64,000 nt of DNA, from NCBI RefSeq assembly GCF_022063185.1, contig NZ_CP091913.1, forward strand, positions 3,535,501-3,599,500, given 5' to 3'. Each line of letters begins with the position of its first letter. Positions within the stretch are counted from its first letter, which is position 1. Below the pieces are notes generated by a model. That model made no database searches. It saw nothing but the letters and a program-made list of their open reading frames with translations, and was not told the origin of the DNA. Below, piece after piece: positions 27,451-36,673 of the stretch. Made by a program: the position numbers and the translations under genes. This DNA comes from Nostoc sp. UHCC 0870. Its GTDB lineage: Bacteria; Cyanobacteriota; Cyanobacteriia; Cyanobacteriales; Nostocaceae.

Positions 27451-28245
27451 TTACGAACTACGCGGAATCCTTTCAATTTCTGCATAACCACTAAAAATCA
27501 ACCTCTGACCTTCAGTTTCTAAGCGATTGAGGCGCATTTTTACCCCATCCAGGTCAAAGCGATCCAAATCAACCATATTATCTAAAATTTCCGCTAATGC
27601 TAGGCTCAAAGTTTGTGATATTTCTTTTTGGGCTTCTGGTACTTGGTCAAGCTCAATTTTGGGATCTTTAAAAGCAATCCGGCGACGCTTTTCTACAGAA
27701 AGGCTTAAAGTCATTTGTAGTGGTATCAGTTCCCCACTGTTTAAATCTGCCTTAGCTGACAGTCGTAGGCGACTTTGCGGTAATAGCTGTACTTGCACCT
27801 CGGTAAACGATACTGGCTTACCACCGGATAATTCTGTTAAAGCAGGTACAGAGAGATTAATTAGGCGTTTTTTGACCAGTTCAGCATTAAAAGCTTGGTT
27901 GATTCCATCCTCGGATAATACTATTTGAGCGATCGCCTGAGTTGGTTGCTTAAGATTTAATTTCCCACTTAACACTGCACCAAAGTCAATAGCCACCGCA
28001 TCCGTTTCAAAAGACATTTCTTCTACAGCAAAATCCCTACGGATAACCAAGCCGCGACCACTCATTTTAAAACTATCGATACTGCCTTGCAACAGTTTGC
28101 TGGAGGGATAGCAGCGCACAAGGACTTCTACCAACTCGCTTTGGGTAAATAAATGGCGAATCGTTTGGCTGGCGACCGTGTTGAGCATTTTTTCGCCCCA
28201 ATCAGTGCCTTTAGGATCTTGTAAACCAGTTAGTCCGCCGAACAT
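27451..28245 (-). CDS. DUF2993 family protein
   Basis: Predicted lipid-binding beta-rich protein of the DUF2993/LmeA-like family, 264 residues from MFGGLTGLQDPKGTDWGE. The frame is open further upstream to 28398, but that extension lacks family resemblance. The conserved start begins with QTIRHLFTQSELVEVLVRCYPSSKLL-type sequence, and the C-terminus has RLNRLETEGQRLIFSGYAEI. Cyanobacteria carry many such proteins; the function is unassigned, possibly glycerolipid handling at membranes. Confidence 0.8.
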   Translation of the reverse strand: MFGGLTGLQDPKGTDWGEKMLNTVASQTIRHLFTQSELVEVLVRCYPSSKLLQGSIDSFKMSGRGLVIRRDFAVEEMSFETDAVAIDFGAVLSGKLNLKQPTQAIAQIVLSEDGINQAFNAELVKKRLINLSVPALTELSGGKPVSFTEVQVQLLPQSRLRLSAKADLNSGELIPLQMTLSLSVEKRRRIAFKDPKIELDQVPEAQKEISQTLSLALAEILDNMVDLDRFDLDGVKMRLNRLETEGQRLIFSGYAEIERIPRSS

Positions 28246-28423
28246 TTGGTTGTGGGTCTCTAGAAGTTCTTTGTACTTTTGTAACAAAATGTGAACGATA
28301 CCGCAAGCGATCCCGTGATTAAATGTGCTGATAGTTTGACTTGGGATAACTGATGATAGAAAAAACAGGGTAAACCAACCCCCTTTGGGGGAAGTCAAAA
28401 CTCAAAACTCAAAAATATTCATT

Positions 28424-28520
28424 CACCTATCACCTGTCACCTGTCACCTGTCCCCTGTCACCTGTCCCCTGTCACCTGTCACCTGTCACCTGTCACCTAT
28501 CACCTGTCACCTATCACCTA
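28424..28520. repeat. CACCTGT heptamer array
   Basis: About 13-14 tandem units of CACCTGT/CACCTAT/CCCCTGT lie between rca and the DUF2993 gene. The last three bases (CTA on the plus strand) are the rca stop codon on the minus strand, so the array abuts and defines the rca end. Confidence 0.9.
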
Positions 28521-29765
28521 ATTTTTCCCATTGGGTCGTTGAATAATGGTCTCGACGACTCGCCGCTTCGCTTTAGGGTCAATTCCAACCAAACGCACGT
28601 ACTCACCGCTATATTCAGCTAAACAAGCTTCTAAAGCGGATATAGCGTCAGATTCAGCATCAATGTGAATAGTACCGCAACTCTGCCAAGAACCTATGCG
28701 GAAGCGGCGTTCATCTACGTGTTCAAAATTAATTTGATGACCTTGAGATAAAATTTGCCGGATTTGTTCTTGTGTCTCTAAACTTAAGTGGCTACTAACA
28801 CTATGGTGCGTTGGTGAACCATTAGTTGAAGGCTGAATTTTTGGTGTTACTTCAGGTAATGGTGCGGGTTGATAGCTTCTACCTCTATTCAGACGATTGT
28901 ATTCATCCACTAACTGGGAAGTTTCTACTCGTTGTTGTTCACCCACGATGAATTTCCCAGACTCGATTAAGTGAGAGAGGTTAAAATTGGGCTTTTTAAA
29001 TGCTGGTGGACCTTCTAAGCTATTCACGACACGTGAAGATATACCCTCATACCCTACTTGATGGATAAATTGGCGGATTTGTTCGTCGTAAATGCGCGAT
29101 CGCAATGCACTATAGAAATCAATAGATTGATTAGGAAACGTATCAACTAGTTGTTCAATTTCCCTGGGTGAGATTCCATCTTCAGCAAAAATCCCGCCAA
29201 CAATCCCCACTTTGTCATCACGGTTAGGATCCCAATAAAACTTCTCCATCCGTCCATCCCGAATTAATGGCGCATAGAGTGTGGAAAAATCATTCCCTGT
29301 AACAATAATGGGGACGCGTCTTATCGGGTTCGAGTCATAGCTTCCAGGTAACTGCACATCTGTAGGATTATCAGCAATATTCATTAGTGTGGCATTCACC
29401 AACTGAGTATTTACAGTGTATTGAGTCCCTTCGTCAAAGCGTCCTGCACCTGCATCTAAATCATTAATCATCAGTACGCACATTTTACCGCGTACTTTAA
29501 TCAGTTCTGCTGTTTCCCGATAGCGTAGGCGGATTAACCGTGCTGGATCTCCCGCGTCTGGACTTTCTAATTCACCGCCAGAGATGAGTGTGACTTCTAT
29601 ACCCATCTTTTCAAAAGCTAACTCACATTGAAAGGTTTTTCCTTCGCCCTTGCGTCCATGAATTCCTAAAATTAAAGGGACTCTAATACCAGGAATATTC
29701 AAGAAGTTCTTGGTGATGTGAACAGCAAGTTTGTCTAAAAAGCGCGGAGCAATATAATAAGCCAC
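28518..29765 (-). CDS. rca: Rubisco activase with RbcS-like C-terminal domain
   Basis: AAA+ ATPase of 415 residues that remodels inhibited Rubisco. Walker A is [12 protein letters not shown] (about residues 33-44), and the Walker B region has [17 protein letters not shown]. The AAA core ends near 290. After a Pro/Ser-rich linker, residues 325-410 form a small-subunit-like domain ([31 protein letters not shown]) as in CcmM and cyanobacterial activases. This tail is thought to recruit the protein to carboxysomal Rubisco. It is a single gene with upstream and downstream gaps. Confidence 0.96.
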   Translation of the reverse strand: MAYYIAPRFLDKLAVHITKNFLNIPGIRVPLILGIHGRKGEGKTFQCELAFEKMGIEVTLISGGELESPDAGDPARLIRLRYRETAELIKVRGKMCVLMINDLDAGAGRFDEGTQYTVNTQLVNATLMNIADNPTDVQLPGSYDSNPIRRVPIIVTGNDFSTLYAPLIRDGRMEKFYWDPNRDDKVGIVGGIFAEDGISPREIEQLVDTFPNQSIDFYSALRSRIYDEQIRQFIHQVGYEGISSRVVNSLEGPPAFKKPNFNLSHLIESGKFIVGEQQRVETSQLVDEYNRLNRGRSYQPAPLPEVTPKIQPSTNGSPTHHSVSSHLSLETQEQIRQILSQGHQINFEHVDERRFRIGSWQSCGTIHIDAESDAISALEACLAEYSGEYVRLVGIDPKAKRRVVETIIQRPNGKN

Positions 29766-29861
29766 AAATTTATCCCTGGTTAAGTTAATATTTATTAAAA
29801 TTAATGCTAAGTTTTTTTGGGGTCTAATGTTTATTTATCTTTCGGTAGAATTTAAAAAGTT

Positions 29862-30242
29862 CTACCATAAACGTTGTACAGGATAGGTATCAAAAATTGC
29901 ATCTGCACTGAGAATAGGTATATTTTCTGCTATAGCTTGTGCAATCAACATTCTGTCAAAGGGGTCACGATGATGTAAAGGTAGTTGGGAAACAGCTAAA
30001 ACATGATCAATTTTGATGGTAATTAATTGAATATTAGTCATAGTTATTTGCTGTTCGACAAAATCAGCAAAACTCGAATTTAAGTTGAGTTTACCAATAC
30101 TGTGTTTGATTGCGATTTCCCAAACACTGATAATGCTTAAGACATTTTCATTCCTTTCAATTTGCGATCGCACATTACCAGTTATTCGAGGATCACCCAT
30201 AATAAACCAAATAAACGTATGGGTGTCCAGTAGTTGTCTCAT
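29862..30242 (-). CDS. PIN-domain ribonuclease toxin (VapC-like)
   Basis: 126 residues, type II toxin. The PIN acidic residues are visible in LLDTHTFIWF (N-terminus), WEIAIKHSIGKL (middle), HRDPFDRMLIAQA and LSADAIFDTY. It overlaps the upstream antitoxin gene by four bases (ATGA arrangement), the standard layout for such pairs. It is predicted to cleave RNA when freed from the antitoxin. It is a typical stand-alone accessory module next to rca. Confidence 0.92.
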   Translation of the reverse strand: MRQLLDTHTFIWFIMGDPRITGNVRSQIERNENVLSIISVWEIAIKHSIGKLNLNSSFADFVEQQITMTNIQLITIKIDHVLAVSQLPLHHRDPFDRMLIAQAIAENIPILSADAIFDTYPVQRLW

Positions 30243-30466
30243 TCCATATACTCCTTAAAATCTTCTAGTGGTTCATCAAAATCATCAGATATTGTAACTA
30301 TTCCCTTAGCACTACCAAATTTAAGGCGGCGTTTAACTGGCAATACAGGAGTTAATTTTACAACAGGTTGATTATCTTTAATGATGATAATTTCCTCCCC
30401 CTCAAGTGCTGCATCAATTAAGTCTGACAAATGTTGAGATGCTTCAGCTAAAGTAATTTGTGTCAT
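30239..30466 (-). CDS. Phd/YefM-family antitoxin
   Basis: 75 residues. The N-terminal part (TQITLAEASQHLSDLIDAALEGEEIIII) is typical of the Phd/YefM DNA-binding antitoxin fold; the acidic C-terminus (SDDFDEPLEDFKEYME) probably wraps the toxin. It is the first gene of the pair and overlaps the PIN toxin start. Autorepression is expected from the family. Confidence 0.92.
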   Translation of the reverse strand: MTQITLAEASQHLSDLIDAALEGEEIIIIKDNQPVVKLTPVLPVKRRLKFGSAKGIVTISDDFDEPLEDFKEYME

Positions 30467-30511
30467 AATTTTTGCCTAAATGAGTGTCGCTGCATCTAGT
30501 ATAGGCAATTT

Positions 30512-31123
30512 TTATCTAAACCAATTTATCCACGCATCCCAATTGTCAACAATTTGGGCAAATTCTCTATAACCTGCGGCTCTGGGATGTGCGCCATCAT
30601 AATTTCTGGCTTCTTCTAACCAAATATTGGACTTATTCAATATGGAAAAAACGTTCAGATAAGGGACATTTAATTCATAACAAATTACTGCAAATTCTTC
30701 AGATAAATTAGCAATTCTTTGATTTTGTTTCTCATCGCCACATGGTGCAGTGCTAATCATTAAAACAGGATATAACTGTTGAGCTTCACTCAAAATACTA
30801 TGGATATTTTCCAATGATTCTGTGATATCAACACGAGGTTTACCATTTTCGATAGTTGTGTCGTTTGCTCCAAGGGAAAATACTACCCTACCATCGTATT
30901 CTTTGGGTAAACGATACGAAACTTCTCTGAGCCAACGATGTCTCAGTTCTGTACTCGTTTCCCTCCTTACGCCTAAATTATAGTAGGTGATATCATGACC
31001 TTTTTTGTTAGCATTTACACATATTCTACCTGTCCAACCCAAGCATTCTGGATCACCTGTCCCATTAACAAATGATTCGCCTAGAAAGCAAATTCTGAAT
31101 TGTGATATATGTTTTAAATTCAT
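30512..31123 (-). CDS. SGNH/GDSL-type hydrolase
   Basis: 203-residue esterase/lipase-like enzyme. Block I is ICFLGESFVNGTGD (the nucleophile serine in GES rather than GDS), block III is FSLGANDT, and the catalytic Asp/His pair is in NYDGAHPRAAGY. No signal peptide, so it is cytoplasmic. The substrate is unknown. It ends 46 bases before the antitoxin gene on the same strand, probably in a separate unit. Confidence 0.88.
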   Translation of the reverse strand: MNLKHISQFRICFLGESFVNGTGDPECLGWTGRICVNANKKGHDITYYNLGVRRETSTELRHRWLREVSYRLPKEYDGRVVFSLGANDTTIENGKPRVDITESLENIHSILSEAQQLYPVLMISTAPCGDEKQNQRIANLSEEFAVICYELNVPYLNVFSILNKSNIWLEEARNYDGAHPRAAGYREFAQIVDNWDAWINWFR

Positions 31124-31147
31124 AAAATTTTATGGTTTTGTAAATTT

Positions 31148-31396
31148 GTGTTAAAAACTGCGAGTATTCCCGCAGATATTCTGGTGAAATTGCGCTCCGA
31201 TAAATTGACCCCTGGGCGAGTTGCTCAAGCTATGGGAGGAGTTTTTGCGGTGATTGGTACTCCCACAAGCTCACCCAAACCTCGCGGAAAGTCCCCTGGT
31301 TGGCAAACAGGGAAAAAGCGTCACAGTAGAAACCGATGCCCCATTGTTAAAAAAACAGTAACTCCACCACGTAAAGAACCATCTATTGCGGTTTAA
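31148..31396 (+). pseudogene. C-terminal fragment of a DDE transposase
   Basis: About 82 codons with KLTPGRVAQAMGGVFAVIGTP, then PKPRGKSPGW and a basic tail. This matches, from memory, the C-terminal end of DDE transposases common in Nostoc (IS701-like group). There is no catalytic core upstream: the SGNH gene starts on the opposite strand within 25 bases. It is the remnant of an insertion sequence. Confidence 0.75.
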
Positions 31397-31917
31397 TTAG
31401 AGTTTAAGCGATCGCACCAGGCACAGCATAAATGGTTATAGACATTAACTTTTCCCCCTTCCCTAGTAGGGAAGGGGGTTAGGGGGTTAGGTTTCGCGTT
31501 AGCTTTTCCACATAACCTGAAAAGTCAGAGTTACTTCGAGGATAATACTAGCCTTTGAGATACTCCCACGGTTTTAAAATGGGTGATTTTGGGTTCAAAC
31601 AGTTTCAATCCATATTTGGAGTTTAAATACATTCCAAAACTGTTTAAATAAAAAGAATTACACTATAAATTACAAAACAAACATAAAGCAACATAAAAAC
31701 TTAGATTAAAAACAATAAAGCTATTAAATACATACAATTCAAACAATTAACTTCTATTTTTTGCTTACATTATCCAAAGGTTTCCCTTGGTTTAGCAATT
31801 TTTCTTCTGTCAAACTATTTACATACTGAAAACGTATGTTTAATATAAATTCAGTGGTGAGCAAAGACAGATGTCTAGCAACTACTCAAAATCAACAATG
31901 AGTTCAAGTACAAAAAA
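31397..31917. other. Long upstream region of gvpA
   Basis: About 520 bases. Near 31451-31495 a hairpin TTCCCCCTTCCCTAG/TAGGGAAGGGGG is followed by TTAGGGGG-type sequence. The rest is very AT-rich and probably contains the gvpA promoter. No gene was recognised. Confidence 0.5.
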
Positions 31918-32133
31918 ATGGCAGTCGAAAAAACTAATTCTTCTTCAAGCTTGGCAGAAGTTATTGACCGTATCTTAGACAAAGGTATCGTTGTAGATGC
32001 TTGGGTACGTGTTTCTTTGGTTGGGATTGAATTACTAGCTATCGAAGCTCGCATCGTGATTGCGTCTGTTGAAACCTACTTGAAATATGCAGAAGCTGTA
32101 GGTCTTACTCAGTCCGCCGCAATGCCTGCTTAA
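31918..32133 (+). CDS. gvpA: Gas vesicle structural protein GvpA
   Basis: 71-residue main rib protein of gas vesicles. The sequence [20 protein letters not shown], with [21 protein letters not shown] and the end LTQSAAMPA, is almost the standard cyanobacterial GvpA. It assembles into the gas-permeable wall that gives buoyancy. No gvpC, gvpN, gvpJ or other gvp gene lies within the flanking kilobases; the neighbours are a transposase fragment and, 1 kb downstream, a sensor gene. It may be a detached copy or part of a split locus. Confidence 0.97.
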   Translation: MAVEKTNSSSSLAEVIDRILDKGIVVDAWVRVSLVGIELLAIEARIVIASVETYLKYAEAVGLTQSAAMPA

Positions 32134-32273
32134 TTCTTAAACAGATACCATAACATCAGCATTGTTAATTTGGTAATTCTCATGTTTATCTGCTTTTATC
32201 TGATTATCTAGATAGTCTTAAACCAAGATTTATCTGAAGATGAAAAGAAAAAAGCAGATATTCTTTTAGTTAC

Positions 32274-32396
32274 AGGACTTACGCAAGAGTCACAATTGGT
32301 GGTTGGTGCGTGACGCTATAAGTCTCATAACTACGTTCAAATATTCTCGCAGCGTCACGCACCCTACAGAAAAAATATGCCAGTTGTGTAAGTCCT
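32274..32396. repeat. Nested palindrome with AGGACTTACGCAA outer arms
   Basis: Outer arms AGGACTTACGCAA (32274-32286) and TTGTGTAAGTCCT (32384-32396) enclose perfect inner arms GGTGCGTGACGCT (32305-32317) and AGCGTCACGCACC (32351-32363). Related outer arms occur at 5408-5532, and a similar GTAGGGTGCGTCAGT palindrome at 62185-62249. Confidence 0.75.
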
Positions 32397-32477
32397 AAGT
32401 TAATTATTGGTTATTTTTTTATGCCTTATGATCGATTATGTAATTATATATTGGAAAATAAAATTGAATAAGAAAAT

Positions 32478-32516
32478 CCCCTAATCTTCTAGCGAAAAAG
32501 CTAGTCAGAATAGGGG
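32478..32516 (+). terminator. Stem-loop downstream of gvpA
   Basis: CCCCTAATCTTCTAGC and GCTAGTCAGAATAGGGG pair imperfectly around a GAAAAA-type loop. It is a candidate transcript end or RNA stabiliser. No long T run follows. Confidence 0.45.
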
Positions 32517-32646
32517 AAAGATTAAATTCAACAATGAGTTCTAATTTAAAAATTCAGATATAAATACCCTGGGCTATTAATTATTTCAGTATAAGACCTA
32601 CCAAAGCTTAAAATTCTACTCAATCTTTGTGGCATTTAATAACAAT

Positions 32647-32672
32647 TAACTCCTTTATTGGGAGGAGTTAAT
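32647..32672. terminator. Second stem-loop downstream of gvpA
   Basis: TTAACTCCT pairs with AGGAGTTAA around TTATTGGG. Symmetric A/T-rich flanks would allow termination in either direction. Confidence 0.45.
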
Positions 32673-32776
32673 TAGATGACAATACTTATTGATAATCCCT
32701 GTATACAGGATAACACAAAAAAATTAATTTTGCATATAATTATTTAATTTTTGATTTTAAAAATCTGTGCTAAATA

Positions 32777-32886
32777 ACTCTTGCATAAATGCTTAATCTG
32801 TCATGTTGAGCAAAGCGAAACATCTCAACGATTCTACATTTCATTCAGAATGACACATCTCATTTTCGGACTTTTGCAAGAGGTCT
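32777..32886. mobile_element. MITE-like element with CTCTTGCA/TGCAAGAG ends (uninterrupted copy)
   Basis: It begins AACTCTTGCATAAATGC and ends TTTTGCAAGAGGTCT, with CATGTTGAGCAAAGCGAAAC inside. The same element occurs at 42860-43076, where it is interrupted by another repeat. It is non-coding, about 110 bases, with terminal inverted repeats. Confidence 0.82.
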
Positions 32887-33149
32887 TAGCTATTTCAGTA
32901 AGTAGCTATAATGAAAAATTTCTTCTCCAAATCCGCCAGCTTTTTCCAGTCAGATAGGCGCAAAAAGCGAATCTAAACAAAATTTGCCACTCCCTGGGTT
33001 TATACTTAAAAGATATCAGGAATTTAACGTTTAAGTAAGTATTTTTACTGTAGTTTTAAGTGCTACTATCTATATATTCTTGATCATATTCTTTTAAGAT
33101 ACCAAATTAAACCCGATCATTAACTGCAAATATGTACAGATATTAAGCC

Positions 33150-34346
33150 ATGTCTTTTCAAGTAACAGATGTATTAGAAGCAGGGCGTATATATAGAAGC
33201 ATAGGCAAAATACCTATTGATTTATTGCGTGTAGAGGTTTATCGTGCTTGGGAAAGATCACATCTTCAAGGAGCTAACCCTCACGCTTTACAAGCAGAAA
33301 AACTTTCAGTCTTGGATACGGAACGTTTAGTAGAGTCAAATACCTATTTAATTAATGCGGCTCGTCCTTATTTCCGCATATTATCACAAGCGGTTGGCAG
33401 AGAACGTCATGCGGTAATGTTAAGCAATCATCATGCCATCTTATTAGATGTAGTTGGCGATGAGCAAACGATACATGGGACAGAAGGATTTCCTGTACCC
33501 GGAACTCTGCTGTCAGAAGCAGTAGCTGGTGCTAATGGTATCGGTACACCACTAGCGGAAGAAAATTATACAGAAATTGTGGCAGCAGAACATTTTATTG
33601 AGGGGTTTCATCCTTTTAGTTGTCAGGGAACGCCTCTGCGTAATGATCAAGGGGAAATTGTCGGAGTCTTAAGTATTTCTGCACGTAGTCCAGATGTAAG
33701 ACAACGGCTTAAAGAGATACTAATTTGTGCTTCCCAAGGTATTGAAGCAGAATTTTTGGTAGCCAACCTCGAAAAAGATGTTCGTCATGTCCTAGAATCT
33801 CATGCCGATGACTATCAACCATTAGAAAATCTGCGTCAGGACATTATCCAAGCGCATCAAGCAACTCGCTTACAACTAGAAATTGTATCTCGAATGGTAG
33901 TCGCTAATCGTATAGATTATGCAATGCAATTGCTTCAGCAGGCTGAAAAATCAATTCAATTATTTCGCCGCCGTGCTACATTTTGGCGCAACTTAGCATC
34001 TTTGGAACGTGATGTACCTAAACCTTTGTCACTCACCGATGTCATCTGTAATTTAGTTGATTTGCTATCGACTGAGGCCACAATTCGTAAGGTTGAAGTT
34101 GTTTTGTGCTTGACAGAGCCAATTATAGTAGTGGCTGATTTAAACAATCTTCTACGGAAACTATTGCGCTATTTTCTGCAAGCTTTTGAGATTGCAAATC
34201 AAGGCGGTACAGTAGCAGTAGAAGTAAATAAGATACCGAATTCTGAATTGGTAGAAGTGGCTTTTAAACCAATTCCAGTATTCAATATTTCTCAATTAGA
34301 TATTGCTCCTTGTACTTTTACTATACCAAGAGAGGAAAAAAGGTGA
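33150..34346 (+). CDS. GAF-domain sensor with degenerate histidine-kinase tail
   Basis: 398 residues. The N-terminal 210 residues resemble the AcoR/NifA-type sensory region (RAWERSHLQGANPHALQ, then a GAF domain with GANGIGTPLAEENYTEIVAAEHF). The C-terminal 190 residues are helical like a kinase dimerisation domain, but show no phosphorylatable histidine in an H-box. They end in DLNNLLRKLLRYFLQAFEIA and GGTVAVEV, which look like an ATPase N-box without the G-boxes. It is probably a pseudokinase sensor. Its stop overlaps the start of the response regulator (TGATG), so the two are translationally coupled. Confidence 0.8.
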   Translation: MSFQVTDVLEAGRIYRSIGKIPIDLLRVEVYRAWERSHLQGANPHALQAEKLSVLDTERLVESNTYLINAARPYFRILSQAVGRERHAVMLSNHHAILLDVVGDEQTIHGTEGFPVPGTLLSEAVAGANGIGTPLAEENYTEIVAAEHFIEGFHPFSCQGTPLRNDQGEIVGVLSISARSPDVRQRLKEILICASQGIEAEFLVANLEKDVRHVLESHADDYQPLENLRQDIIQAHQATRLQLEIVSRMVVANRIDYAMQLLQQAEKSIQLFRRRATFWRNLASLERDVPKPLSLTDVICNLVDLLSTEATIRKVEVVLCLTEPIIVVADLNNLLRKLLRYFLQAFEIANQGGTVAVEVNKIPNSELVEVAFKPIPVFNISQLDIAPCTFTIPREEKR

Positions 34347-34762
34347 TGCAATCTAAGAATTTAAGTGGGCGCAAAGTGCTGATTGCTGATGATGACGATG
34401 ATAGCCGAACTCTGCTAGGTTTTTTACTTGAACAAGAGAACTGGGAAGTTATAGAAGCGCGCGATGGCAAAGAAGCTGTAGAAAAAGTGCTGCAAGAGAA
34501 ACCCGATTTACTTATTTTAGATTACAGAATGCCTGAGTTAACAGGAACTGAAGTGTGTCAACATCTCATGTTAACAGGAATTAATTTGGTAACTGTGTTA
34601 GTTACAGCCCATAGACATATAGAGGAATTAACCTCATCTGTGGGTACTTCTTATTTTGTGAGTAAACCCTATGATATTGTAGAATTACTTAACACCATTG
34701 AGTCTGCATACGAAAAATCTCTAACTCAGAATAATCATCAACTTTGTCCTAGGATTGGCTAG
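34346..34762 (+). CDS. Single-domain response regulator (CheY-like)
   Basis: 138 residues, receiver domain only. The acidic pocket is in KVLIADDDDDSRTL, the phosphorylatable Asp in LLILDYRMPE (about residue 62), and the conserved Lys in YFVSKPYD. The start ATG at 34346 overlaps the stop of the GAF sensor gene. No output domain, so it must act by protein interaction. With a partner that appears to lack kinase activity, its phosphate source is unclear. Confidence 0.92.
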   Translation: MQSKNLSGRKVLIADDDDDSRTLLGFLLEQENWEVIEARDGKEAVEKVLQEKPDLLILDYRMPELTGTEVCQHLMLTGINLVTVLVTAHRHIEELTSSVGTSYFVSKPYDIVELLNTIESAYEKSLTQNNHQLCPRIG

Positions 34763-34834
34763 GAGATGCTAACAACCAGCATTTTGACCATATGCTTTAT
34801 CTCTGCGCTTTGAGAGAAAGAATTAAGTTGCTAA

Positions 34835-36634
34835 CTATTTATTATTGATTTGCGGCTGCCAAATTTTGATTGTTTTGTCTTTACTGCTACTCACTAGGAT
34901 TTGCTTAAGAGGGCTGGTGGCGATCGCTAAAATCCAGTCAGAATGTCCAGAAAGGGTACGGAGCAATTCGCCGGTGTGCCAATCCCAAATTTTGATTTTA
35001 TTGTCAAGACTTCCACTAACTAAGGTTTGTGGATCACTACCCAAACTCAGAGTCACAACCCGTGAAGTATGACCGACTAGGGTATGCAGGAGTTCGGTTT
35101 TTCGCCAATTCCAAATTTTAATTGTCTTATCCCAACTAGCACTGGCGAGTGTTTTACCGTCCCGGCTAAAGATCACCGATCGCACCGCGTCTTTGTGTTG
35201 TGCGATCGCACAGATGAGTTTCCCTGTATGCAAATCCCAAACCTTGATGGTTTTATCAAGTCCTCCAGTCGCAAAAGTCTTCCCATCAGGACTGATCGCT
35301 ACAGAGAAAACCCGACCCTCATGTCCATGAATTGTATGCAGCAGCTTGTCTGTATATAAGTTCCAAATTTTGATGCTACCATCTTCATTGCCACTGACGA
35401 GGATCTGTCCATCATGACTGATAGCAACTGACCAAACAGCACCGGAATTGGTATTGATTGTCCTCATCAGTTCAAAGGTTTGAAAATTCCAAATCTTTAT
35501 CGTCTGATCTCCACTCCCACTAGCAAGAGTTTGCCCATCTGTGCTGAGAGCGATCGCCCTGACCGTATCGTTATGTCCTATAAGTGTGAATATAATCTCT
35601 TTAGTATTTAAATTCCAAACATTAATAGTTTTATCTGCACTAGCACTAACTAAAGTCTGCCCATTTTTGCTGAGTGCAACAGACCATACAGAATCTGAAT
35701 GACCAGTTAAAGTTTTGGTCGGAGTAATATTTTTGGGAGTAAAAAGAGGATTTCTTGTCGGAATAGAATTGGGAACTTTTGGGACATCACCAGCAAATGG
35801 TGCGACTTTAAGAAAGTAGTAACCGATAAGTATTAATGTGAGTAGGAAAACATTGCTGGCTATGATTCCTAGTATCAAAGCCGATTTACCAGAGAAGTTA
35901 GCAGCTGCTTTGTGACGATCTTTTACGTTAGTTCTAGCTAGGAGTATCTGTTGATAATCTTCTGCTGAGGGCATTACTAATGGCAAGTCATTCTGGATAA
36001 TCGTGTTATGAGTAGTTTCATGAGCATAGACGACACCCTGCATTCCTGAAGGTGTTGTTTTCTGTCTGGTAGTATAAAATAAATTCCGATCAGCAATTGA
36101 ATTATCTTGTATTTTTTCCTCAACCGCAAAAACAAACAAATTGATTAATTCTCCCTGATGAAGGGCAATCTGGCTTTGCTCAATCATATCTCTAGGAATC
36201 TTTACCCCAGTACAGGCAGGTTGATAACTCCACAAGTCGGGGATGACCAAGTTTTCTAAAGAAACAGGAAGATTTTGCCTATCCATGAGCCTGACTGGCC
36301 CGGTGCATAAGCAAATAAAAATATTTTCGAGTTGTGAAGGCTGTAGTTGACCTGCTAAATAATAACAAACAAAGTAGGGAACATCACTGCGGCCAAAATC
36401 ATCTAGTCCATCGTTATATAACCAACCAAACAAGCTCTGCTCTGAGGTTAGCTGATATAGATAAGCCGCTCGATAACCAGCACTGGGAGGATTATAGGAA
36501 TCCCAATACTGATAAACTACCTGTTCGATGAAGGCTTGCTTAATTTCCGTGGGAATCTCTCTACTCACCACGGTTTTAAATCCCACGACAGGAAAGCTGG
36601 TATGTACAAGTTGACCTAGGCGCAAAGAGTCCAT
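34835..36634 (-). CDS. Membrane-anchored seven-bladed WD40 protein with novel N-terminal domain
   Basis: 599 residues. Residues 1-175 are a conserved-looking cytoplasmic domain of unknown function, with YWDSYNPPSAGYRAAYLYQL, SLFGWLYNDGLDDFGRS and VPYFVCYYLAG. One membrane helix lies near 251-276 (ALILGIIASNVFLLTLILIG). Then seven WD40 repeats (about 307-595), each with GH near the start and IKIW-type ends, complete one beta-propeller. The N-terminal part recalls GTPase-associated (GAP1-like) domains of bacterial conflict systems, but this is from memory. It lies 39 bases after the GTPase gene in the same direction, so the two probably work together. Confidence 0.82.
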   Translation of the reverse strand: MDSLRLGQLVHTSFPVVGFKTVVSREIPTEIKQAFIEQVVYQYWDSYNPPSAGYRAAYLYQLTSEQSLFGWLYNDGLDDFGRSDVPYFVCYYLAGQLQPSQLENIFICLCTGPVRLMDRQNLPVSLENLVIPDLWSYQPACTGVKIPRDMIEQSQIALHQGELINLFVFAVEEKIQDNSIADRNLFYTTRQKTTPSGMQGVVYAHETTHNTIIQNDLPLVMPSAEDYQQILLARTNVKDRHKAAANFSGKSALILGIIASNVFLLTLILIGYYFLKVAPFAGDVPKVPNSIPTRNPLFTPKNITPTKTLTGHSDSVWSVALSKNGQTLVSASADKTINVWNLNTKEIIFTLIGHNDTVRAIALSTDGQTLASGSGDQTIKIWNFQTFELMRTINTNSGAVWSVAISHDGQILVSGNEDGSIKIWNLYTDKLLHTIHGHEGRVFSVAISPDGKTFATGGLDKTIKVWDLHTGKLICAIAQHKDAVRSVIFSRDGKTLASASWDKTIKIWNWRKTELLHTLVGHTSRVVTLSLGSDPQTLVSGSLDNKIKIWDWHTGELLRTLSGHSDWILAIATSPLKQILVSSSKDKTIKIWQPQINNK

Positions 36635-36673
36635 ACTAATCTAGAAAAGCCTCTGGAGTATGAGTTGGCGACT

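Larger units (their letters stand above)
32134..33149. other. Gene-free kilobase after gvpA with several hairpins and a mobile element
   Basis: It holds a palindromic element (32274-32396), a stem-loop at 32478-32516, another at 32647-32672, and a MITE-like element (32777-32886). The remaining sequence is AT-rich. No protein or known RNA was recognised, although the successive stem-loops could be gvpA transcript ends. Confidence 0.6.

Noticed and set aside
28424..28520. CRISPR-like array
   Set aside because: The unit is seven bases with no spacers; it is a simple heptamer tandem repeat. The same holds for 44643-44698 and 57965-58020.
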